Source: Streptomyces sp. CA-210063
Lineage (GTDB): Bacteria > Actinomycetota > Actinomycetes > Streptomycetales > Streptomycetaceae
Direction of reading: 5' to 3'
NCBI RefSeq assembly: GCF_024612015.1
Contig: NZ_CP102512.1
Coordinates: forward strand, 3,224,001-3,288,000
DNA length: 64,000 nt
The position numbers and the translations under genes are program-made. Shown here piece after piece: positions 37,945-44,940 of this stretch; position 1 is the stretch's first letter; each line of letters starts with the position of its first letter. The notes under the pieces are model-generated. The model made no database searches and was not told the DNA's origin. It was given only the letters and a program-made list of their open reading frames with translations.

Positions 37945-38852
37945 ACGCGGCCCCCGTCCTCATCGGCTACACGGCAGCGGTGGGATTCGTCGCGCCCCAG
38001 GTCATGCTGCGCAGCAGCTGGCCGCACCGGGCCCCCGCCCTCGCGGCAGCCGTGTGGCACGCCCTGGCAGTGTCGTTCTCGATCGGGGCCGCGCTCGCCG
38101 CGTACAACCTGGCCATGCCGGCCGAGCACCTGCACGCGGGCCTCGTGGGTCTGCTGCACTCCTGCGGACTGGGTACGGGCGCGGGTCACCCCGACCCGGA
38201 CACGGCGGACCGGCTCGCTCTCGGTGTGCCCGCCGTCATCGGAATCGCCCTCCTCGCCAGCTTCTCCTTCCATGTTGTACGAGCCCGGCGGGCCCGGGAG
38301 CGGCACCGGGAGGCCGTGGATCTGGTGGGCCGCCATTCGGCGCGGCTGTGCGCCACTGTCATGCCGTACGACGTACCGGCTGTGTACTGTCTGCCCGGCC
38401 GCCACCCCCGGATCGTGATCAGTGACGCGGCCGTGGACCACCTGACGCCGGAGCAGCTCGACGCCGTACTGGAGCACGAGCAGGCGCATATCGCGGGGCG
38501 CCACCACCTGGTTCTGGCTGCCGTGGAGGCGTTCCACTCGGTGTTCCGGTGGCTGCCGCTGGCCCGGCATGTCCGGGAGCAGACGGCGCTGCTGCTGGAG
38601 ATGATCGCGGACGATCGCGCTCTGCGTAGCCAGTCCCGCGAGGTGCTGGCCACGGCCATGTACGAGATGGCGGCGGCCCGCACGCCCAGGGGTGCGCTCG
38701 CGGCGGGCGGGCACACGGTCGTGATCCGCGTGAAGCGGGTTCTCGGCCCGCGCAAGGCTCCTCATCCCGCTCTCCGGGGCGTTGTCGCCGCTGTGGCCGC
38801 GGCCGTACCGCTGCTGCCGCTGCTGGTCGCCTGCCCGCCCGCGCTCGGCTGA
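37941..38852 (+). CDS. M56 family (BlaR1-like) membrane metallopeptidase
   Basis: 303 residues with several membrane helices and the zinc protease motif LEHEQAHIAGRHH (HExxH form, about 175). No C-terminal penicillin-binding sensor domain is present, unlike BlaR1, so the signal it detects is different. Coupled to the BlaI gene by a 4-base overlap. It should cleave or trigger loss of the BlaI repressor. Confidence 0.87.
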   Translation: MNAAPVLIGYTAAVGFVAPQVMLRSSWPHRAPALAAAVWHALAVSFSIGAALAAYNLAMPAEHLHAGLVGLLHSCGLGTGAGHPDPDTADRLALGVPAVIGIALLASFSFHVVRARRARERHREAVDLVGRHSARLCATVMPYDVPAVYCLPGRHPRIVISDAAVDHLTPEQLDAVLEHEQAHIAGRHHLVLAAVEAFHSVFRWLPLARHVREQTALLLEMIADDRALRSQSREVLATAMYEMAAARTPRGALAAGGHTVVIRVKRVLGPRKAPHPALRGVVAAVAAAVPLLPLLVACPPALG

Positions 38853-38898
38853 CCCGATCACTTGTGAGACCGGTGTGACGCGGACTTGCTTGCGATAC

Positions 38899-38920
38899 GA
38901 ACTACGAAGCTACTAAGTTC
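38899..38920. promoter_or_regulatory. Imperfect 22-bp dyad upstream of the NlpC/P60 gene
   Basis: The arms gaact and agttc are separated by actac/ctact-like half-sites around a central agct. This resembles BlaI-type operators (tacta and tagta half-sites), and lies 98 bases before the NlpC/P60 ATG and downstream of the BlaI-M56 pair. A candidate BlaI site. Confidence 0.4.
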
Positions 38921-39018
38921 TAACGCGTTTGGACCGCTGACACCTGACACGCCGCGGCGTCGGCTCGACGGCCGGAGCCCGTCGCTGGTCCACAGACGCG
39001 CAGAGGAGCTACTCCACG

Positions 39019-40044
39019 ATGGGAACGCACCGACGGCCGAAGCCGCCCAGCCGTGCCCGGATAGCCACCCTCGGCATGGCCGCCGGCGCCGTCAGCCTCC
39101 TGCCGACGCAGAGCCAGGCCGCTCCCGAGCCCACGGTGGACGAGGTGCGCAAGCAGGTGGAGAAGCTCTACGAGGAGGCCGAGGCTCCCACCGAGGAGTA
39201 CAACGAAGTCCGCGAGAAGGAGAAGAAGCTCCAGGGCGAGGTGGACAGCGCACAGGACCGGCTGGCCGGCAAGCAGCAGGAGATCAACGAACTGCGCGAG
39301 AAGATAGGCCCGTTGGCGGCAGCGCAGTACCGCGACGGCGGCATCGACCCGAGCGTGCAGCTCTTCCTGTCCGGTGACCCGGACGACTACCTCGACAAGG
39401 CCGAGATGCTCGGCCGTACGAGCGACCGACAGGCCGACGCCCTGCGGGCGCTGGAGAGCAAGCAGCGCGAGCTCGCTCAGGAGCGTGCGACCGCCACCCA
39501 GCGGCTGAAGGCCCTTGAGGAGGCGCGCACCAAGGCCGGTAAGAAGAAGGACGAGGTCCAGGGCAAGCTCACAGAGGCCCGCAAGCTCCTCAACAGCCTC
39601 ACCGCCGAGCAGCGCGCCAAGATGGAGGCCGACCAGGAGCGCGCGGATACCGCCTCGGGCAGCAGCGACGCGCCGGCCAGCTACAACGGTCCGGCCAGTG
39701 GTCGTGCCAGGACCGCCGTCGAGTTCGCGTACGCCCAGCTCGGCAAGCCCTACGAGTGGGGTTCCACCGGCCCCAACTCCTACGACTGCTCAGGGCTGGT
39801 GGGCGCGGCCTGGCGCTCGGCGGGCGTCTCTCTCCCCCGCACCGTCAAGCAGATGTACGACGCCGGCCGCCAGGTGGCCAGGTCGGACCTGCAGCCAGGC
39901 GACATCATCTACTGGTACAACGACAACCAGCACAACGGCATGTACGTCGGAAACGGCAAGGCCATCCACGCACCCCGCACCGGCAAGAACATCGAGATCG
40001 TCCCCCTCGACAGCATGCCGTTCTTCGCCGCGAGCAGGCCCTGA
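39019..40044 (+). CDS. Secreted NlpC/P60 peptidoglycan hydrolase
   Basis: 341 residues. A signal peptide (about 1-34, ending QSQAAPEP), a long coiled coil (about 35-210) and a C-terminal NlpC/P60 domain with catalytic Cys in SYDCSGLVGAAWR and His in QHNGMYVGNGKAIHAP. This is the RipA-like layout of D,L-endopeptidases that cut peptide stems during growth. It lies downstream of a BlaI-like dyad and 32 bases before the next gene, so the two may be cotranscribed. Confidence 0.9.
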   Translation: MGTHRRPKPPSRARIATLGMAAGAVSLLPTQSQAAPEPTVDEVRKQVEKLYEEAEAPTEEYNEVREKEKKLQGEVDSAQDRLAGKQQEINELREKIGPLAAAQYRDGGIDPSVQLFLSGDPDDYLDKAEMLGRTSDRQADALRALESKQRELAQERATATQRLKALEEARTKAGKKKDEVQGKLTEARKLLNSLTAEQRAKMEADQERADTASGSSDAPASYNGPASGRARTAVEFAYAQLGKPYEWGSTGPNSYDCSGLVGAAWRSAGVSLPRTVKQMYDAGRQVARSDLQPGDIIYWYNDNQHNGMYVGNGKAIHAPRTGKNIEIVPLDSMPFFAASRP

Positions 40045-40076
40045 GCGCCAACACCCGTACCACCCGAGGACTTTCC

Positions 40077-40940
40077 GTGACCGCACGCCCGGCCACCCGC
40101 ACCCTGTTCGCCGCGACGGGCACCGCGCTCGCTGCCCTCGCCCTCGCCGCCTGCGGAAGCGGGTCCTCCGACACGGGGGCCGCCGCCTCGGAGGAGTCGA
40201 CGTCGCTGTCCCATGTGCACGGCCTGGGCGTCGACCCGGCCGACGAGCGCGTGTACGTCGCGACCCACAACGGCCTCCACACGGTCGCCAAAGGGCAGAA
40301 GCCGAAGCTCGTCGGCGACCGCAAGGACGACTTCATGGGCTTCACCGTGACCGGCGACAGCGCCTTCGTCGCCAGCGGACATGGGGCCCCGGGCAGCGAC
40401 CGTCCCGGCAACGTCGGCCTCATCGAAACCAAGGACGCGGGCACCACCTGGACATCCCGGTCGCTGTCGGGAGAAGCCGACTTCCATTCCCTGGACTCGG
40501 CCAAGGGCGTCGTCTACGGATACGAGGGCGGTCGCATCCGGGTCAGCAGCGACCTCAAGAGCTGGGACGACCGGGCGACGCTGGAAGCTTTCGACCTCGC
40601 GGTGAGCCCCAATGGCGACACGCTGCTGGCCACCACCGCGGAGGGCGTCGTCACCAGCACCGACGGCGGGCGCAGCTTCGCCAAGGGCGCCGGGCCGGTG
40701 CAGGCGTTTCTGTCCTGGCCCACCGAGAAGTCCCTGTTCGGCATCGGCCCGTCCGGGAAGCTGAGCCGCAGCGAGGACGGCGGAAAAACCTGGAAGCAGC
40801 TCACGGCCGTGCCCGGTGGGCAGCCCCAGGCCCTGACCGCCGTCAACGCCGACCACGTCCTCGCCGCGACACAGACGGGTGTGTACGAGTCCCGCGACGG
40901 CGGCAAGACCTTCACGGAACTCGCGCCGCTCGCGTCGTGA
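40077..40940 (+). CDS. F510_1955-type lipoprotein with BNR-like repeats
   Basis: 287 residues. GTG start after GAGGA. Signal with lipobox LALAACGS, then SHVHGLGVDPADERVYVATH and repeated Asp-box-like units (TKDAGTTWTS, STDGGRSF, SEDGGKTW, SRDGGKTF) forming a beta-propeller. NCBI names similar proteins F510_1955 family glycosylhydrolase, but no activity is shown. It often occurs with copper genes. Confidence 0.75.
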   Translation: MTARPATRTLFAATGTALAALALAACGSGSSDTGAAASEESTSLSHVHGLGVDPADERVYVATHNGLHTVAKGQKPKLVGDRKDDFMGFTVTGDSAFVASGHGAPGSDRPGNVGLIETKDAGTTWTSRSLSGEADFHSLDSAKGVVYGYEGGRIRVSSDLKSWDDRATLEAFDLAVSPNGDTLLATTAEGVVTSTDGGRSFAKGAGPVQAFLSWPTEKSLFGIGPSGKLSRSEDGGKTWKQLTAVPGGQPQALTAVNADHVLAATQTGVYESRDGGKTFTELAPLAS

Positions 40941-41100
40941 CACCCCTGACGGGCGAGGGATCAACGCATCCTGCCCGAAGGACAGTCGCCGGACAGCCGG
41001 ACACTCAGCCGAAAACACAGCCCCAGCACCGGCCGGAGCAGTACCCCGCTCACCGGTACCGCTTCCGCAGACCTTCGCACGGCAGGGGACAACTGCCTGT

Positions 41101-41853
41101 TCAGGCCAGCATGTAGGAATCGAGGAAGGCTCTGAGGGCCGGAGCGAGTGCCAGTCCGAGGCCCTCGGCAGTCTCCACCGTGTCGAACGGGGCCGCGGGC
41201 GCGAGTTCGCCGTGGGGCAGGATCTGGACGGCGGCCGCGGCGAGTTCGCCGGGATGTCGCGCGTCGGCGCCCGGCACGACCAAGGTCGGGACGGTGATGG
41301 CCCTCAGGTCGTCGACACTGCGGAACGCGCGGTCACGGCCGATGGCGCAGGCGGCCACGATGCTCGCGGGATCGGCGCGGGGAATGGCCTCGCGTACGAG
41401 GTTCCCGATGCCGGGGGCCAGGGACGGCAGTAGATCACTCCACGCGGCGCTGAGCCCACTGGACCGCACACGGGCGGCGAACCGCTCCAGCATCTCGGCC
41501 TCGGCCTGCTTGGCCTCGTCGTCCTCGATGTCCTCCAGGCTGATCACCAGTGCCGCCCGTATCCGCTCGGGGTGGGCCGCGGCGGCGCGCAATGCGATGG
41601 TGCCGCCCAGACCCGTACCGCCGACCGCGGCCCGTTGCAGTCCGAGATGGTCCATCAGCGCAAGGACGTCGTCGGCGTATCGGGACCACGTGTGGAGGGC
41701 CGGATCAGCACAGACCGACCGGCCATACCCGCGCACGTCCGGCAGTACGACCCGGTAGCGTTCGGCCAGAAGACTCGCCAGCTCGGGGGTGTGGCGGTGG
41801 CGGTCAGGCACACGCGCGAGGGCGGGTGGAAGCGCCGCCGTCACTGGGTCCAC
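41101..41853 (-). CDS. Alpha/beta-hydrolase-fold protein, N-terminally shortened, no nucleophile
   Basis: 250 residues matching the family from LAERYRVVLPDVRGYGRSVC. The nucleophile elbow, normally GxSxG, reads VGGTGLGGTIAL with Gly in place of Ser. The first strand and the oxyanion HG motif are missing; the first 25 residues look unrelated. Either a non-catalytic relative or a broken gene. The GTG start falls at the junction with the divergent Met/His-rich gene. Confidence 0.6.
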   Translation of the reverse strand: MDPVTAALPPALARVPDRHRHTPELASLLAERYRVVLPDVRGYGRSVCADPALHTWSRYADDVLALMDHLGLQRAAVGGTGLGGTIALRAAAAHPERIRAALVISLEDIEDDEAKQAEAEMLERFAARVRSSGLSAAWSDLLPSLAPGIGNLVREAIPRADPASIVAACAIGRDRAFRSVDDLRAITVPTLVVPGADARHPGELAAAAVQILPHGELAPAAPFDTVETAEGLGLALAPALRAFLDSYMLA

Positions 41854-41874
41854 CTCATCGTCGGCAGCGCGGGC

Positions 41875-42432
41875 ATGGTGATCATGACGCTCGCCATGAC
41901 GAGCACGTCATCCGGACCGGTCCTCGCGCTGGGCGGCGGGCATTCCATGGCGCACATGCCGGGCATGGAGAACACGGCGAGCACGGCGGACACGCACCAC
42001 ACCGGCGGCATGGACATGCACGGGACGGGTGCCCTGCACGGGATGGACATGCAGGGCGTGACGCATACCGCGGCCGGCACCGCTTCCTCTGCCGGGTCCG
42101 GCGCTGTGTGGCGGTTCGTGATCGCGGCGCTCGCCGTCTACTTCCTGCTGTCCATCGGGGCGTCCGTGTGGGCGAGGGCACGGGGTACCGGCAGGGGCGG
42201 CCGCAGCGCCGGCTCCGGGTTCAGCCTGGGGCGCTGGCTGCTGGCCATGCCGGACACCGTGTTCGTCTTCCTGGCGTCTTTGACGGTCTCGGTGTGGGAC
42301 AGGACCAGGACGTCGGAGCGGCGCGGCCACGGCCGACGCCGCAAGCTGGGGGCGGCACCGGACGCGGCGCTCGCGGCGCACATCGGCATGGGCGGGACCA
42401 TGTCCGCGATGCTGCTGATGATGGCCGCGTGA
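41875..42432 (+). CDS. Met/His-rich membrane protein, DUF5134-like, 5'-truncated
   Basis: The protein reads MVIMTLAMTSTSSGPVLALG, then a Met/His cluster (HSMAHMPGMENT, HHTGGMDMHG, LHGMDMQG), and one or two membrane helices (WRFVIAALAVYFLLSIGASV). It resembles the C-terminal half of DUF5134 proteins. The frame continues upstream through HWVHLIVGSAG without a start codon or ribosome site, suggesting loss of the true N-terminus. Met/His clusters often bind copper (inference). Confidence 0.5.
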   Translation: MVIMTLAMTSTSSGPVLALGGGHSMAHMPGMENTASTADTHHTGGMDMHGTGALHGMDMQGVTHTAAGTASSAGSGAVWRFVIAALAVYFLLSIGASVWARARGTGRGGRSAGSGFSLGRWLLAMPDTVFVFLASLTVSVWDRTRTSERRGHGRRRKLGAAPDAALAAHIGMGGTMSAMLLMMAA

Positions 42433-42739
42433 CCGCCGGGCCCGGCTGAACAGCACGGCGGCTGCCGAGCACACCCGGCGGGGCGCAGTTACTTCGCGTT
42501 CGGCGTCCGAAACGGAGACAATGGGCGCGCCGGTAAGCCCTGCCGGACCCCTACTTCCGCTGACGGCATCCTTCTGCGGCGCGGGTACCCGGACGCATGG
42601 AATGCCAGTGACGTCATTTCTCCCTCTCCGGCGTTTCCCGCCGGACGCCTCCCGAACGGCGAGGCCTTACTCGTGCGTCCCGGCTGCGGAAAGCCTGTCC
42701 GAGCGCAACTACCAAGACCGGCTCCTGGGTTACCTCCAG
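42433..42739. other. Intergenic, nothing seen
   Basis: 307 bases with no convincing gene, hairpin or repeat. Confidence 0.4.
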
Positions 42740-43144
42740 TCAGCGTGCACGGGATGCGCGCGTGCGGGAGCGGTTGGCCTTACGGATCGCGTCGAGCAGT
42801 TCGGACTTCGACATCCGTGATCGTCCGCCGATGTCCATGCGCCGCGCGAGATCGTAGAGATGCTCCTTCGTGGCGTGCTCGTCGACGCCCTCGCCGCTGC
42901 GCCCTCCTTGCTGCCGGGGCCTGGCCGACCGCGGGTCGGACGGGCCCTTACGCCCGCCTTCCTTGCGCTCCCAGTGGTCGCCGACCTTCTCGTGCGTGTG
43001 CTTGAGCGCGCCGAAGGCGACTCGGTGTGCCCGCTCGCCCTCGCCGTACTGTTCGACGGCGGAGTCGTGCGCCTTGATCCACGTACGCTGGGCCTCCTCG
43101 GAGGACCGTTCGAGAGTCGACGGGAGTTCCTGTCGTCCGGGCAT
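42740..43144 (-). CDS. ChaB family protein with Rho_N-like tail
   Basis: 134 residues. The N-terminal ChaB domain reads LPSTLERSSEEAQRTWIKAH and HRVAFGALKHTHEKVGDHWE. A C-terminal Rho_N/SAP-like segment (HLYDLARRMDIGGRSRMSKS then ELLDAIRKAN) could bind nucleic acid. ATG 43142-43144 follows AGAGGTGA. ChaB proteins are small and of unclear function, often linked to stress or ion transport. Confidence 0.85.
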   Translation of the reverse strand: MPGRQELPSTLERSSEEAQRTWIKAHDSAVEQYGEGERAHRVAFGALKHTHEKVGDHWERKEGGRKGPSDPRSARPRQQGGRSGEGVDEHATKEHLYDLARRMDIGGRSRMSKSELLDAIRKANRSRTRASRAR

Positions 43145-43316
43145 GTGACTCACCTCTTCGGTGTAACTGCCCCGGGGAGCGAGTTCCCGTCGCACGGCCG
43201 TGGTAACGGCGACGCCTGGACCCGTCAACAGCGGGCGGACATGGCCCGCGGTCGGCGTTGCACAGTGCACCGGAAAGCCGTAGCCGGCGGGTCATAGCTG
43301 GACGTAGCTGTACGGC

Positions 43317-43769
43317 TCAGGCGACGCTGCGGTCAAGCAGGTCCCTGACCTGCTGAGCCGTCAGTGCCAGTTCCTCCGGTGTGCCGGCGTCCATGACCGG
43401 TGCCGCTACGTCGGACGGCCAGCCATGGGCCGAGCGTACCGAGTGGCATCCTCTGATGCTCTGTGCTCTGTGCTCTGTGCTCTGCGGGAACGCCTGCCGC
43501 ATGCGCGCGTGCGAGGTGAACACCGGCGCCAGTTCGGTGCCGTCCCGCTGCTCGTAGACTTGGAGTTGTACGGTCTGGCTGGCGGTGTCACCGCCCCGTC
43601 GGCGGTGTTGTGAAAGCTGGTCATAGGGAGCCACCGAGGGCAGCGGCCGGGTGTCGGGCGGCAGATGGGACATCCGCCAGTCAGCCAGGAAAGTGACCGT
43701 CGCCCGCCGTCCAAGCGGCTCGGACAAAGGAACGCGGGCGGGAACGTGGGCCAACGGCTCGTCGCGCAC
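43317..43769 (-). CDS. SseB-like protein carrying a 7-bp repeat insertion
   Basis: 150 residues. VYEQRDGTELAPVFTSHARM and MDAGTPEELALTAQQVRDLL match the Streptomyces SseB/SAV_915-like proteins. Between them the segment STEHRAQSIRGC is encoded by a 7-bp tandem repeat (gctctgt, 3.9 copies at 43458-43484). Because 7 is not a multiple of 3, a change in copy number would shift the frame. The gene is open as sequenced. GTG start likely. Function unknown. Confidence 0.6.
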   Translation of the reverse strand: MRDEPLAHVPARVPLSEPLGRRATVTFLADWRMSHLPPDTRPLPSVAPYDQLSQHRRRGGDTASQTVQLQVYEQRDGTELAPVFTSHARMRQAFPQSTEHRAQSIRGCHSVRSAHGWPSDVAAPVMDAGTPEELALTAQQVRDLLDRSVA

Positions 43770-43934
43770 CCGCGTTAGGCGGCGTCCGCGTCGCAGAAGG
43801 ACGCGACGTGCAAGGGCAACGCGAGCCGCATCCGCCAGACTTGCGAGAGGCCCTCGCCTGAAGGCGGGGGCGCTCGCGATTTCACTTCATTTCGTTGTGC
43901 ACTCGGCCACGTCGGCCACTCGGGCTCGGGCCGG
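43770..43934. other. Short intergenic with IS605-like solitary hairpin
   Basis: At about 43851-43872 cctcgcctgaaggcgggg resembles the end hairpins of IS200/IS605-family elements, but no transposase or second end is present. It may serve as a terminator for the GlsB-type gene. Confidence 0.3.
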
Positions 43935-44231
43935 TTATGCGTGGACGTGCCCCCGTCGGTGTCCGCGCCCGTGTCCGCGGCTGGTGAACAGCCGGTACAG
44001 CGCGAGGAGGATGACGGACCCGACGATGGCAGCGATCCAGGTGGACAGATCGAAGAAACCGTCGATCGATTCCACTCCGAAGATCACCTTACCGAGGAAG
44101 CCTCCGAGCAGACCTCCGGCGATACCGATGAGCATGGTGACAATGATTCCGCCCGGGTCCTTGCCCGGCATGAGCGCCTTGGCAATAGCCCCCGCGAGCA
44201 GACCGATGACTATCCACGCGATGATGCCCAT
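43935..44231 (-). CDS. GlsB/YeaQ/YmgE family membrane protein
   Basis: 98 residues, three hydrophobic helices: MGIIAWIVIGLLAGAIAKAL, GGIIVTMLIGIAGGLLGGFL and WIAAIVGSVILLALYRLF, with a basic/His tail (HGRGHRRGHVHA). This is the transglycosylase-associated/GlsB stress-response family. ATG after AAGGAGA. Role in general stress is family knowledge. Confidence 0.9.
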   Translation of the reverse strand: MGIIAWIVIGLLAGAIAKALMPGKDPGGIIVTMLIGIAGGLLGGFLGKVIFGVESIDGFFDLSTWIAAIVGSVILLALYRLFTSRGHGRGHRRGHVHA

Positions 44232-44704
44232 AGCAGAGTTTCTCCTTGTCTCCGATCGCCTAGCGGGTTTCCCATGAACTCGTCACCAAACAGCAGTTGG
44301 CCCGAAGCCCTTGGACGCACGGCCTGACATGGGGCCGCCAGAGCGTGCACTGTGACGGTAGAGAGATGAAGACCCCCCAGCGGTCGATGCGGATTCGCTG
44401 ACGGGCCGTTGCACGTCGTCGATGTCCGCCCACTCGACGGTCTCGTGGCACTCAGGGTCTCCGGCGCAGAGCACCCTGCGCGTCCAGCGCGGCACCGGCC
44501 GCGCGACAGTCGGTGAAGGCCGCAGGGGCCAAATGCACCGTCGGCGGCGGCTCGGTGACGGGCTACGTCCCGGTCGAGGCGCTGGCAAGGAGCATCCAGC
44601 CCTTCGAGGTGAACCTGGCGGGTCCCCCCGCGCCCGCGTCAGCTCGGGCGCGGGGAGCTACGCCTCTAACTGCTCATCAGGCTCAGGCGGCTGGTCGTAG
44701 GCGC
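44232..44704. other. Decayed region, no intact gene
   Basis: 473 bases. Short frames such as GAKCTVGGGSVTGYVPVEAL (plus) and WTRRVLCAGDPECHETVEWA (minus) look like fragments of old genes, but neither can be assigned. With the integrase fragment that follows, this looks like an eroded mobile element. Confidence 0.4.
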
Positions 44705-44880
44705 TCAGGAGCCTTCGATGCGCTGGTTGTTGATGGACTGCCGGTCGTACAGGCACTTCGCGTACCGCGACAGCAGGGACCTCGACGCTGTTACCGGCGC
44801 GCTGGGCGACCTCAACCGGGTCGGCGCCCGCACACAGCCAGGTGGACGGCGCCGAGTGCCGCACGTCGTACGGGCGCTCC
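44705..44880 (-). pseudogene. Integrase C-terminal fragment, frameshifted
   Basis: The minus strand reads ERPYDVRHSAPSTWLCAGAD, then PVEVAQRAGNSVEV, then after a one-base shift LLSRYAKCLYDRQSINNQRI and stop. It is closely similar to the end of the intact integrase at 17589-18953 (RPYDLRHSALSTWLNAG, RYAKCLYGRQAVANQRIE). Only the last 60 codons remain. Confidence 0.75.
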
Positions 44881-44940
44881 CGACACGGTGCCGGCGCTGA
44901 GCCGGGCGGGCGTTCGGGACGACTGAGGGGGGCGACGGGG

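Noticed and set aside
43851..43872. Remnant IS605 end
   Set aside because: Only one hairpin is present and simple terminators can look the same; not enough for a mobile element call.
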